Source of the DNA: an uncultured SAR86 cluster bacterium
GTDB taxonomy: Bacteria > Pseudomonadota > Gammaproteobacteria > Magnimaribacterales > Magnimaribacteraceae
Reading direction: 5' to 3'
Length of the DNA: 61,069 nt
NCBI GenBank assembly: GCA_938075195.1
Contig: CALJGK010000060.1
Location: forward strand, 1-61,069
In this document: one piece after another, positions 1 through 8,023 of the stretch
How positions within the stretch are numbered: the first letter of the stretch is position 1
How the letters are laid out: each line of letters opens with the position of its first letter
Program-made: the position numbers and the translations under genes
Notes under the pieces: generated by a model
Seen by the model: only the letters and a program-made list of their open reading frames with translations
What the model was told of the DNA's origin: nothing
Database searches by the model: none

Positions 1-350
1 GGAGCAAACAAAAGAGCCAAGGATGTAACTATTAGAAGAATCGCTGACAAAATACCGAATGTATTATCAATAAGATCCCTCATATCAGAATCTTCTCTTT
101 CTTTATATTCAGCTATTACAGGTATAAATGCTTGGTTAAAAGCTCCTTCAGCAAATAATCTTCTAAAAACACTCGGGATTTTCATTATTACTACAAAGGT
201 ATCAAGTGCTACTCCAGCACCCAATAAACCCGTGATAACTACATCACGAACCAATCCTAAGATTCTAGAAATAAAAGTCCAAAAAGAAACTAATCCACTA
301 CTAGCTAATAGTTTTAAAGATTTTTTTTGGAGATGACTGTCTTGACTCAG
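1..350 (-). CDS. murJ: MurJ lipid II flippase, N-terminal part (runs off the window)
   Basis: Translating the minus strand from 350 to the window edge gives about 116 residues typical of the MurJ/MviN N-terminus, including SRILGLVRDVVIT, a GAGVALDTFVV stretch and FRRLFAEGAFNQAFIPV. MurJ is an inner-membrane flippase that moves lipid II outward for peptidoglycan synthesis. No in-frame ATG, GTG or TTG occurs near the N-terminus. The best start is CTG at 350-348, five bases after a GAGGAG Shine-Dalgarno that lies in the last codons of msrB. The gene begins two bases after the msrB stop, so the two are probably co-transcribed. The family call is firm; the start codon is inferred. Confidence 0.88.
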   Translation of the reverse strand, partial: MSQDSHLQKKSLKLLASSGLVSFWTFISRILGLVRDVVITGLLGAGVALDTFVVIMKIPSVFRRLFAEGAFNQAFIPVIAEYKEREDSDMRDLIDNTFGILSAILLIVTSLALLFA

Positions 351-352
351 AC

Positions 353-742
353 TTACTCCTCGTCAGGCTTTAAGTCTAAAGATACAGAATTGATACAATA
401 TCTTAGTCCTGTGGGTTGAGGTCCATCAGGAAAAACATGACCTAAATGTGCCTGGCATTGACTGCAGTGAACCTCTGTTCGAACCATACCGGCTGAATGG
501 TCTTGTTCAGTTTCTACGTTTGTCTCATTAGAAGGTTCCCAGAAACTAGGCCAACCCGACCCAGAATCATATTTAGATTCAGAACTAAAAAGCTCTACAT
601 TACAAACAATGCAATGGTAAGTTCCAGGTGTTTTTACACCATCATATTTTCCACTGAAAGCTGGTTCAGTACCTTGATTTTGAGTTACGTAGTACTCTTC
701 CGGTGTAAGGGTATTTTTTAAATCTTCTTTTTCTTCATTCAT
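353..742 (-). CDS. msrB: peptide methionine-R-sulfoxide reductase MsrB
   Basis: MsrB repairs methionine-R-sulfoxide in proteins using thioredoxin. The ~129-residue product is a normal single-domain length. It has the two zinc-binding CxxC pairs (CIVC and CSQC), the HLGHVFPDGP segment, and the catalytic cysteine in RYCINSVSL. No signal peptide is seen, so it should be cytoplasmic. ATG at 742 lies directly after the desaturase stop. An in-frame GTG at 751, overlapping that stop, is an alternative three residues longer. The end of the gene supplies the ribosome binding site for murJ. Confidence 0.95.
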   Translation of the reverse strand: MNEEKEDLKNTLTPEEYYVTQNQGTEPAFSGKYDGVKTPGTYHCIVCNVELFSSESKYDSGSGWPSFWEPSNETNVETEQDHSAGMVRTEVHCSQCQAHLGHVFPDGPQPTGLRYCINSVSLDLKPDEE

Positions 743-743
743 T

Positions 744-1670
744 TTATGCACTCACTGCTTTCGCTAAAACATTTCTATAAGAATCCTCTAAACACATTTT
801 ATCTTCATATCCGTTTTCAATCATCATCGAATGTGCTTTAGGCAGATTATACCAAGGGCACATCATAAAAAGATGATGTTCTAAGTGATAGTTTACTCTA
901 TGGGGTGCCATTAAAAACCTTATTATAAAAGAAGCTTTAGTTGTTCTTGTATTGTCAAAATCAGTCTTTCCAGGAGTTACACAATGCTCTGCAATATTCC
1001 TGATTCTTATAATGAGACTGTAATAAGTAAATGCTGGTAGCCACCAAAGTAAAAAAAATAAAGACCAATGAGTAAAATAGCTGATTAATGAAAAAATGAT
1101 GATATTAGTAATTAAGAAGCCATAAATTTTAAACCAAATCCTTTTGAATTTTTCTATTGGGTTATCTGCCTCAGTCTTCAGAATAGAAGAGAGAGTTGAA
1201 GAATATCTTTTATATCCGGTAATACCTGACAAATCCCTCAGAACTTTCCTTGCAAAACTTTTCTTCGTGATAGGAAACGGAGAGCTCAGAATAAGATCTG
1301 GATCATCCTCTGTCTCTGTAAAACGATGATGCTTCAAGTGATAAGGCCTGTAAGCCCTATTATCTTGAAAAACTGGATATGCACAGAACCATTGGGACAT
1401 AAAATCATTTATCTTCGAATTCGAAAAAAGTAGATTATGAGCCCCATCATGAACCAAAACCGCTAAAGCAAATTGCCTAGAACCAATCAGAACCACGCTA
1501 ATTAAGAAAGTTAGAGGACTTGGATAAATAAAAAAAATATAGAATCCAAAGATCATAGTGCCCCAATCGAATAAGAGGGCTAAAATATTCCTTAGATCTT
1601 TTTTTTGACGTATTTCAGATAACTGAAATTTATCAAGTAAATCTGAAGGCCTGATCTTAGAGCTTTCCAT
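744..1670 (-). CDS. membrane fatty acid desaturase family protein
   Basis: This is a 308-residue integral-membrane di-iron desaturase or hydroxylase. The three histidine boxes are intact: HDGAH (residues 74-78), HLKHH (111-115) and HLEHH (262-266). They ligate the two irons used for O2-dependent desaturation of an acyl chain. Hydrophobic segments lie around residues 38-73 and 180-220. Substrate and regiospecificity cannot be read from the sequence; a carotenoid or sphingolipid oxygenase of the same fold is possible. It is followed almost without gap by msrB, which could suggest an oxidative or membrane-maintenance context, but that link is only inference. Confidence 0.85.
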   Translation of the reverse strand: MESSKIRPSDLLDKFQLSEIRQKKDLRNILALLFDWGTMIFGFYIFFIYPSPLTFLISVVLIGSRQFALAVLVHDGAHNLLFSNSKINDFMSQWFCAYPVFQDNRAYRPYHLKHHRFTETEDDPDLILSSPFPITKKSFARKVLRDLSGITGYKRYSSTLSSILKTEADNPIEKFKRIWFKIYGFLITNIIIFSLISYFTHWSLFFLLWWLPAFTYYSLIIRIRNIAEHCVTPGKTDFDNTRTTKASFIIRFLMAPHRVNYHLEHHLFMMCPWYNLPKAHSMMIENGYEDKMCLEDSYRNVLAKAVSA

Positions 1671-1706
1671 TAAATTATTATAACTAAGCTTTGGTGTGAT
1701 GAAAAT

Positions 1707-3062
1707 TTAATCATCAAAAGGTACTGATTCACTATCAATCATCCTTGCTGGAAAGAATACAGTTTCTGAATTATTAGATCTTAGCTGCTCTAACCACAAC
1801 ACCCCATCATAAGGCTCACTATTACCTCTCGTGCCAATAAAATCAATGTCATTATCATCATCAAGATCTACAGGAATCCACTTGTCATACATGCCTCTCT
1901 TCCTTCGTAATATATTATTCTTTTTCCAGGAATCGATATTGTTTTCGAACCATACAACGCTGCCATATGACCTGTTGGCATCATTGGTATCATCTTTATC
2001 CCTACTGCCTAAACTATAAGAGCCAGAGAATATATCTTCGTAACCATCTCCATTAATATCTGCAAGGGCAACACTAACAAGCATATCAGGTTCTATACTA
2101 CCTACTTTTTCGATATCCCATTTTTCGTTAGGGTCGCTAGGTTGATAAAGTATATAGACAGAACTCGGCCAAACAGAACTAACTATATCTAGACGCCCAT
2201 CATCATTGATATCCGCATAATCCATATTGAAACCAGTTATCCAAGAACCTGTTTCAAGAGGTTTTGAAAAGTTAATTTTATGTTCAATAAAATCAAAATC
2301 ACCATTATTTTCTAACCACAAAATTCTTTGTTCTCCTCTAGACCCAACAATAATATCCATGTCTCCATCTAGATCTAAATCAATCGGTTCAGAATTAATC
2401 GGAATACGAACTTGTGTTAAAACCAATTCTTCCCACTCCTCTCCATTCAATGGGTCATCAGGGAGTTGATAAATAGAAATATTATTGAGAGGTGCATCTT
2501 CAACATCAGGATTTTCACCTCCCTTATTCGCTGCTACAACTTCTAGCTTTCCATCCTGATTAAAATCAGAGAAAAAAACCCTTATAAAAGAGCCTCTATT
2601 AAGAGAAATTTTAGGAATAGTCCTTTTCCAATATACGGACCTATGTTCCGAGGAAGGATTTTTGAAATAAATCAGATGGGCCAACTCGCATGCGACTATT
2701 ATATCCAACCACCCATCTCCATCAGCATCAGCGATATCTACATCTTCAGCAGAAGGGACTTCGGAACCAGAGGCTAAAGTTGTAAGCTCCCAAGTAAGAG
2801 GATCATCTGATCCCCATGCAATTCTTACGTAACCCTTTGGGACGCCATATTCTGTATCCAACTCATGTACAGAAACAATATCTAAATAACCATCTCTATC
2901 CAAATCAGCCACTTCCAATCCATCACTACCTGATAAATCAGAAGGTCCCAACAGAGGGTCATCTATGATGTGTTCTTTCCATACAATATTGGTTTGCGCA
3001 CTGAAATAACCCACAAATAATGTTGTGATAATTATTGATATTATTTTTGAATATATTCCCAT
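1707..3062 (-). CDS. secreted FG-GAP/VCBS repeat beta-propeller protein
   Basis: A signal peptide covers roughly residues 1-23. About seven repeats follow, each with an acidic calcium-binding loop of the form D-x-D-x-D-G-x-x-D-I (for example DLDRDGYLDIV, DADGDGWLDII, DINDDGRLDIV, DINGDGYEDIF). This fits a seven-bladed integrin-alpha-like propeller of the FG-GAP/VCBS type. Such proteins are exported and often bind ligands or surfaces; no catalytic motif is visible. Its start overlaps the end of the upstream serine hydrolase gene by 22 bp, so the two are probably translated from one message. Function unknown. Confidence 0.8.
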   Translation of the reverse strand: MGIYSKIISIIITTLFVGYFSAQTNIVWKEHIIDDPLLGPSDLSGSDGLEVADLDRDGYLDIVSVHELDTEYGVPKGYVRIAWGSDDPLTWELTTLASGSEVPSAEDVDIADADGDGWLDIIVACELAHLIYFKNPSSEHRSVYWKRTIPKISLNRGSFIRVFFSDFNQDGKLEVVAANKGGENPDVEDAPLNNISIYQLPDDPLNGEEWEELVLTQVRIPINSEPIDLDLDGDMDIIVGSRGEQRILWLENNGDFDFIEHKINFSKPLETGSWITGFNMDYADINDDGRLDIVSSVWPSSVYILYQPSDPNEKWDIEKVGSIEPDMLVSVALADINGDGYEDIFSGSYSLGSRDKDDTNDANRSYGSVVWFENNIDSWKKNNILRRKRGMYDKWIPVDLDDDNDIDFIGTRGNSEPYDGVLWLEQLRSNNSETVFFPARMIDSESVPFDD

Positions 3063-4063
3063 AAGTTATTGTTAAAATGTTGATCATTTGGAAAAGAGCC
3101 TAGTCTTACTAAAACTATCTCCTCACTTGGAATGATAGCCAAAATACGGTTCCCCCACCCCAAAGCAAGGATAGTTTCTTCAGGTGCTTTGGGTAATAGG
3201 TTTCCAGAAGAAAGGTCTTTGTCCCATGTCATAAACGATGTTGTGTTATTGAGCCACCATAAATATCCGTAAGCTTCATTCAAATCTTGTGATTTAGAGA
3301 AAGAATCATCAAAATAATCTATATCCGAAATGATATGGTTAGTCCCGACTTCCCCGCCATTTAGAATAAATTCTCCAAACTTTAAAAGATCCTTTGCGGT
3401 AGTAACCAGTCCATATTTAGAAGAATCTTTAGGGAATCCCATAACTCCTTTCCTTCTTTCCTTCCAAAAGGTTTCTTGCATTTCCAATTCTTTAAAGAGC
3501 CACTCTGATGAGAGATCATTAACTTGAATTCCAGATGACTTTTCTAGGACATCGATCAAATAACTATATGCCCTGCTGTTGTAAAACCATTCCGATCCAG
3601 GATCAGATAAATAATTTAGACTTGCATCTAGACCGGAAGTCATTGTGAGTAAATTCCTTACAGTAATTAGATTTTCTTTTTCCTCTTCAAGCTGAGTCCA
3701 TTTTCCAATATATAGAGAGACAGGGTTATTAATATCTATTAGCCCTTTTTGTTGAGCTATGCCAATTAATACTGAAACAAAACTTTTTTGAATAGAAGCC
3801 ACATCTTCCTGGCTTCTATTTTGAACAAAACCATGTTGTAGTAAATTTGTAAATGTTACGCTCTTTGGATTGAAACTATTTTTAATTTTAAACTCTTCAT
3901 CAATTATTATTTCTCCTTTTTCTGAGACTAGAAAACTAGAAGTGTTATTATCAAGAAGGTAATTATTTAAACTATGATTTGAATCAAAATTCTTTATCGA
4001 GGTATTAATATTTAAAGGAACAAGAAGAACAAGAGCAGCTAATAATATATTACTAAGTATCAT
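3041..4063 (-). CDS. exported serine hydrolase, beta-lactamase/DD-peptidase fold
   Basis: The 340-residue product has an N-terminal hydrophobic export signal (about residues 1-20). It carries a class C beta-lactamase-type SxxK motif, Ser90-Ile-Gln-Lys93, inside the usual helix, and a Tyr161-Asn-Ser motif. A C-terminal LGWGNRILAIIP segment takes the place of the KTG/HxG strand. Families with this layout include esterases, 6-aminohexanoate-dimer hydrolases and DD-peptidases, so resistance to beta-lactams should not be assumed. It overlaps the downstream propeller gene by 22 bp and is separated from the upstream cluster by a strong terminator. Confidence 0.8.
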   Translation of the reverse strand: MILSNILLAALVLLVPLNINTSIKNFDSNHSLNNYLLDNNTSSFLVSEKGEIIIDEEFKIKNSFNPKSVTFTNLLQHGFVQNRSQEDVASIQKSFVSVLIGIAQQKGLIDINNPVSLYIGKWTQLEEEKENLITVRNLLTMTSGLDASLNYLSDPGSEWFYNSRAYSYLIDVLEKSSGIQVNDLSSEWLFKELEMQETFWKERRKGVMGFPKDSSKYGLVTTAKDLLKFGEFILNGGEVGTNHIISDIDYFDDSFSKSQDLNEAYGYLWWLNNTTSFMTWDKDLSSGNLLPKAPEETILALGWGNRILAIIPSEEIVLVRLGSFPNDQHFNNNLWEYIQK

Positions 4064-4090
4064 TTCAGTAATGCTAACAAAATAACAAAA

Positions 4091-4115
4091 AAAAACGGCT
4101 TAAATAGCCGTTTTT
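4091..4115 (-). terminator. bidirectional intrinsic terminator of the secreted-protein operon
   Basis: A perfect 10-bp stem, AAAAACGGCT (4091-4100) and AGCCGTTTTT (4106-4115), closes a 5-nt loop TAAAT. Runs of T follow on both strands. It lies 16 bp after the stop of the 4131-4886 gene and separates that operon from the hydrolase gene. Confidence 0.9.
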
Positions 4116-4130
4116 TTTGTCTTATCGTTT

Positions 4131-4886
4131 TTAGCTTTCCGGTTGATCTAATCTAATATTAGTAGATTTATATAGCCTTGGAGTATCACAGTTATGAATT
4201 TCTTCTGGTCTTGTGTCAGCCATCATAGCTGCAAATCTTGCATCTCTACTTTGACCATACTGTTCAACTGAGTCAAAACTAGCAACCATCCAATAATCTA
4301 AGGTTAGAGAAGTAGGAGAACCAGTTTCAGGCCACCATCTCCAAATACCACCCTCAAAACCACTATTATCAAGGTATTTATTCCAAGTTTTGCTATTTCC
4401 TTCCAAATCAGACATAGATTTTCCTTCTTTAAAGGAACACGATGAAATAGAAGCATATCCTATGCCATCAGCTTCCCAAGGATTCTTTGGAGTTCTAACC
4501 TCCACATTAAGATTCATAGATTGGCCAGCACATTCGGTCACTGAATTCCATCTAGCAGCAATCTTGCTAGCACCATTTTGAAAATCGTCCTGCACCCTAC
4601 CCATTTCTTTAAAGGTATTTGTAAAACCCAAAAACATAAAATCAAAATCATAATCACTATTTGATCTATAAACGGGAGTAAAGATCCAAGCATTATAAGG
4701 AGCACCAAAATTTTCATCTCCAAATTCGTTCCATTGAGAAATTACTCTCATGACATCATCCATATCCTTACCTTCTGAAAAATTACATTGCAAACCTTCC
4801 ATGGCCGCCAGTTCAATATGATCGTCAGCAGACAAAAAGCTTGTCAATGCAAAGATAAGAGATAGTAAAATTATTTTTATTTTCAT
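4131..4886 (-). CDS. secreted two-domain protein of unknown function (paralogue of 6377-7138)
   Basis: I do not recognise a named family. The 251-residue product has a signal peptide (about 1-20) and then two similar halves. Each half opens with a cysteine and an EGK-x-M-x-D-like motif (CNFSEGKDMDD at 34-44, CSFKEGKSMSD at 150-160) followed by a Trp-Asn pair. Cysteines fall at 34, 119, 150 and 233, so each half could hold one disulfide about 85 residues apart. The length and repeat pattern suggest two fused dimeric-alpha/beta-barrel (ABM-like) modules in the periplasm; the fold is inference. Last gene of a four-gene unit ending at the 4091 terminator. Ribosome binding site AAGGA. Confidence 0.75.
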   Translation of the reverse strand: MKIKIILLSLIFALTSFLSADDHIELAAMEGLQCNFSEGKDMDDVMRVISQWNEFGDENFGAPYNAWIFTPVYRSNSDYDFDFMFLGFTNTFKEMGRVQDDFQNGASKIAARWNSVTECAGQSMNLNVEVRTPKNPWEADGIGYASISSCSFKEGKSMSDLEGNSKTWNKYLDNSGFEGGIWRWWPETGSPTSLTLDYWMVASFDSVEQYGQSRDARFAAMMADTRPEEIHNCDTPRLYKSTNIRLDQPES

Positions 4887-4900
4887 TATTTTCCTTTTTA

Positions 4901-5635
4901 TTAGTTTGTTAGAAATTCTTGAATGGTTAAGGCTGAATCATAAACTCTTGCATTGATCAGAAGATCGTTTCCTTTCCATTCAGACAATTGATCCATTTTT
5001 TTCCAGAATTGGTTTATGGCTTTATTGGAAGCTAATTGATCTTCCCAGGACTCCATTTCCTCAATAGATGAATAACCCACTGTTAAAAGGTGAGTAACAT
5101 CTTCTTGGCCAAAAGCTACTGCAGATAAACCAAATTGACCTGGAAATTGCCCTTTCGTATCTTTATCTACTTTTTCAAAAGCTTTCATAACGGCTGCAAC
5201 TTTTGAAGGCTTGACATTCAATTGGTGGATTAACCACACAACATGATCATTTGAAGCAGTTCCGTACGATTGAACAAAAGAATTTATCCTCTCAGTAATA
5301 GGTGTGGAGTTTGCATTTAAAACAGCATAAAACTTCTGACCTTCAGGACTATTCTGAAGTGAAGTCATCCATTCTTGATGGGCAGCCATACTCGGTTGTA
5401 AAAGTGCAAAAGAGTGAGTTGCAGTATTACTTCCATTGGCGAGATAAACGTCTAAATGTGAAGAGCCTTTAAAGTTGCTTTTAGTAAATTCAGAAGCCAT
5501 TAGCTCGTCACTAGCTGCGACTATTTTTGCTGCAGACTCTTGTGTATCAACTTTGAAGTCGTACTGTGTCCATATTTGCCCAGCAGAAATATAAGCAGTT
5601 GATATTGCTATTAAAGTTATTAATAATTTTTTCAT
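4901..5635 (-). CDS. secreted two-domain protein of unknown function
   Basis: This 244-residue protein has a clear signal peptide (about residues 1-19, cleaved near ISAGQ) and no cysteine in the mature part. Two ~105-residue halves are suggested. The second starts near SNDHVVWLIHQLNVKP, and each half carries a strand-helix-helix-strand pattern like small dimeric alpha/beta barrel (NIPSNAP/ABM-type) domains. No catalytic signature was found. It sits 14 bp before the 4131 gene and 9 bp after the 5645 gene, so it is surely in the same operon. Related in plan, but not obviously in sequence, to the other three products. Confidence 0.7.
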   Translation of the reverse strand: MKKLLITLIAISTAYISAGQIWTQYDFKVDTQESAAKIVAASDELMASEFTKSNFKGSSHLDVYLANGSNTATHSFALLQPSMAAHQEWMTSLQNSPEGQKFYAVLNANSTPITERINSFVQSYGTASNDHVVWLIHQLNVKPSKVAAVMKAFEKVDKDTKGQFPGQFGLSAVAFGQEDVTHLLTVGYSSIEEMESWEDQLASNKAINQFWKKMDQLSEWKGNDLLINARVYDSALTIQEFLTN

Positions 5636-5644
5636 TTTTTTTTC

Positions 5645-6358
5645 TTAATTATTTACCGATAAAGTTGTGCATTGCATCATAAAATCTATTACCGGTTGTC
5701 TGATTCCATCAAATGTTGACATGGATTCAGTCATCCAAGAAGATTCTCTTTGGTCGAAAAAGGCTCCCAGCCTGTCTCCATTTGGAGCTTGTACACTTGC
5801 CATTACAGTACCTGCACGATCACCGGAGGCTACAGATACATATAGAGCAACTGATATATCATCGAATCCATTTCTAGCAGCAGCAGTTTCCATATTTGTT
5901 AATGCTTTTATATAACCACTTACATCATTAGTTCTAGATACTAGATTGTAATTTGCATTTGTTGTACCTGCATCTCCAACAGAGTCGCCTTTAGCAACAT
6001 AATAAGCATCTCTCCTGATCACTTCTCTTTTTGAAGCTATCCTCTTAAGAGATCTTTGGACATCTTTATCTTCAAACATAGAGTTTCCACCAAACATAGC
6101 GGCTTGAGAAGGTGCAAAACTCCAAACATAATGTTCATTTGCTTCACTACCACCTGCTGTAGGAGAACATATACCCTGAGCTATTACTCTGTCTCCTTGA
6201 GCCTTTTGAAATATTGGCTGTGTGTCAGTGAGCCATTTCACATAACCCTGGGGGTCGTCAGTTGTTATTGTAATTACGTTCAATCCCTGCAAAGCAAAAA
6301 TTGAAGAAGAAAGTAAAAGCCCTACGAAAAGGCTGGTTGTTTTTATTATTAGTTTCAT
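5645..6358 (-). CDS. secreted two-domain protein of unknown function
   Basis: The 237-residue product carries a signal peptide ending near residue 22 (SSSIFALQG). The mature protein again looks like two ~100-residue halves, with a second domain starting around NANYNLVSRTNDVSGYIKAL. It has two cysteines, one in each half (GICSP and MQCTT), which could pair. The ribosome binding site is AGGGA before the ATG. No known family or active-site motif was recognised. As second gene of the four-gene exported cluster, its role is presumably tied to the other three. Confidence 0.7.
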   Translation of the reverse strand: MKLIIKTTSLFVGLLLSSSIFALQGLNVITITTDDPQGYVKWLTDTQPIFQKAQGDRVIAQGICSPTAGGSEANEHYVWSFAPSQAAMFGGNSMFEDKDVQRSLKRIASKREVIRRDAYYVAKGDSVGDAGTTNANYNLVSRTNDVSGYIKALTNMETAAARNGFDDISVALYVSVASGDRAGTVMASVQAPNGDRLGAFFDQRESSWMTESMSTFDGIRQPVIDFMMQCTTLSVNN

Positions 6359-6376
6359 AATTTTTCCCTATTAATT

Positions 6377-7138
6377 TTAATTATTTGAACTTCTTGCTTG
6401 TGTTGCTAAAAATACCCTTGCATCTTCACATTGCATTAGACTACCGTAGATAGAAGCTTGCATTGCAGCTCCTCCACCATTAACCATGGCATCAGCACTA
6501 GCACCCCACTGTGAGAGACTTGAAGTGGTGTTTGCAGCCAAGAAATCATATTTAGATGTCCAGGATAATTGCACACCAGGCCCAGGAAACCATCTGTACA
6601 TGCCGCCTGTATTTCCAGTTTGATCTGCAAAAGCATTCATCTTTTTATCTGCAGACATTAAGTCTTCTGTTGTTGTACCTTCAGTTAACTTACAACTTGA
6701 GAGGTTTAAAACTCCTCCTCCGTCATTTGATGAAGCTCTTACTGTATAACTACCCCAAATATCATGCTCAGCACAGGAAGTAACCTTGTCAAACTTGGCT
6801 TGAATTTTTGCACCCTCTCCGGAAAGCATAAGTTCTTGAGCCTTACCCATTTCTTCAAAAGAAGTGGAGAAACCTATCCAGTGGGTGTCATATTGTTCGT
6901 CAGTGTTTGTGTAATATGGATCTAAGAAATAACTACTGTAATTAATGCCAGAGTCATCGATAAATTTATTCCATTCTTTAACAACTCTTAGATCATCATC
7001 CCTGTCCTTGCCTGGATTGTAAACGCATGCAAAGTGTTCCATAGGAACAATTGTTGGTTGTTCGTGGCCATCAGATAGAATATTGAAAGAAAGAAATAAG
7101 AAAATAACAGGCAGTAAAGCCCCTTTTTTGAGTCGCAT
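6377..7138 (-). CDS. secreted two-domain protein of unknown function (paralogue of 4131-4886)
   Basis: First gene of the four-gene unit. The frame is open further upstream, but the ATG at 7138 has a strong AGGAGAGG site six bases before it and begins a signal peptide (about residues 1-22), so I take this start (253 residues). Cysteines at 38, 122, 149 and 237 match the four of the 4131 protein in place and spacing. The motifs CVYNPGKDRDDD, EWNKF, GFSTSFEEMGKAQ and SSCKLTEG have direct counterparts there. The sequence shows tandem duplication within the protein and gene duplication within the operon. Function unknown. Confidence 0.78.
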   Translation of the reverse strand: MRLKKGALLPVIFLFLSFNILSDGHEQPTIVPMEHFACVYNPGKDRDDDLRVVKEWNKFIDDSGINYSSYFLDPYYTNTDEQYDTHWIGFSTSFEEMGKAQELMLSGEGAKIQAKFDKVTSCAEHDIWGSYTVRASSNDGGGVLNLSSCKLTEGTTTEDLMSADKKMNAFADQTGNTGGMYRWFPGPGVQLSWTSKYDFLAANTTSSLSQWGASADAMVNGGGAAMQASIYGSLMQCEDARVFLATQARSSNN

Positions 7139-7156
7139 TTGACCTCTCCTTTTATA

Positions 7157-7175
7157 CCGATGGAATAACCATCGG
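7157..7175 (-). promoter_or_regulatory. leader hairpin in the 5' UTR of the secreted-protein operon
   Basis: CCGATGG (7157-7163) and CCATCGG (7169-7175) form a perfect 7-bp stem with a 5-nt loop. The stem ends six bases before the AGGAGAGG ribosome binding site of the 6377-7138 gene. It is much more GC-rich than its surroundings. It could protect the mRNA or tune translation. There is no U-run after it, so it is not a terminator. Confidence 0.6.
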
Positions 7176-7223
7176 AATTTAAATAACAGAGAACGCTCCC
7201 CAACAATCTCCAAGCTTGAGAAG

Positions 7224-7252
7224 AATTTATTGTGTTTTAAAACACATGTCAA
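7224..7252 (-). promoter_or_regulatory. sigma-70-type promoter with a 16-bp palindromic operator in its spacer
   Basis: On the minus strand a perfect -35 TTGACA (7252-7247) is followed by exactly 17 bp and a -10 TAAATT (7229-7224). Sixteen of the spacer bases form a perfect palindrome, TGTGTTTTAAAACACA (7231-7246). Predicted transcription starts near 7217 and leaves a leader of about 79 nt. The placement between the two promoter elements is that of a repressor operator. Confidence 0.65.
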
Positions 7253-7261
7253 TAAATAAAT

Positions 7262-7867
7262 TTAGTGTTCTTTAGATCTCAAAATTTTGCTTCTTAAGTA
7301 ATTAAGAAAGGAATTACTTTTTAATGTGTATTGATCGATTTGGTCATATAGTTCTTTAAGACCTTCTGGATCTTCAAAGAGTTTTATTCTTGTGATGCCT
7401 TCCTTGGAAGCATCCAGCTCTTTAATTATTTTTGCCGGGTTGCCTCCTACCACTACATTATCTGGCACATCTTTTACAACTACTGCACCAGCAGCAACTA
7501 TACTATTTTTTCCGATAGTCACGCCCTTCCCAACCACTGCCCTGTCTCCAATCCAAACATTATCTTTAAGGATAATAGGAGATGTTTTTCCTACTGGAAT
7601 GGCTCGATCATAAATACCATGCCAATCTGCATCAGATACATAAGCACTGTTTGCAAACATACAACCATCTCCGATAGTAATTTTTGATGCTGAAGCTATT
7701 CTGACTCCGGGAGTGAGTAAACAATATTTACCTATTGAAATCTCACCCTCATGATCCTCTAAACTCCACGTTGTTAGATGTATATAACTATCAGGTGAAG
7801 CTACCATGGTGGGATGATCTGCTATTGAGATATTTCTTCCATAAATATCAAAGTACTTAGCACCCAT
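7262..7867 (-). CDS. hexapeptide-repeat (left-handed beta-helix) O-acyltransferase
   Basis: At least 201 residues. The central part is a chain of hexapeptide repeats (ISIGKY, ITIGDG, VWIGDR, VTIGKN, and so on) that fold as a left-handed beta-helix. The closing [24 protein letters not shown] is typical of acetyl- or succinyltransferases acting on sugars or lipids. The ATG at 7867 is the only usual start, but the same frame stays open and looks coding up to about 7992, including [16 protein letters not shown] and [14 protein letters not shown], which resemble the N-terminus of related enzymes. A TAG then closes the frame. The true start is unresolved: unusual start codon or frameshift. Divergent from the MATE gene. 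Confidence 0.85.
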   Translation of the reverse strand: MGAKYFDIYGRNISIADHPTMVASPDSYIHLTTWSLEDHEGEISIGKYCLLTPGVRIASASKITIGDGCMFANSAYVSDADWHGIYDRAIPVGKTSPIILKDNVWIGDRAVVGKGVTIGKNSIVAAGAVVVKDVPDNVVVGGNPAKIIKELDASKEGITRIKLFEDPEGLKELYDQIDQYTLKSNSFLNYLRSKILRSKEH

Positions 7868-8023
7868 GATGTTATGCCCTTTTCCAAAGTATTCGAACTG
7901 CGGAGCTAAATACTTCTCAACATAAAAATCATTGTATCTTGCGAAGAGTTTTTTTAGCCAATATGGTCTGTGATCTTTTCTGATATCTTGCCTCTAGGGT
8001 ACATGATAAGATACGCGCCCTCT

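Noticed and set aside
497-721. Opposite-strand open frames such as this one inside msrB, and others inside sucC, der, iscS and bepA.
   Set aside because: They overlap well-recognised genes fully, have no family features and are shadows of the coding strand.
3041-4063. Beta-lactam resistance gene.
   Set aside because: SxxK and the tyrosine motif occur across many esterases and peptidases, and the KTG-like motif is not typical. No resistance claim is justified.
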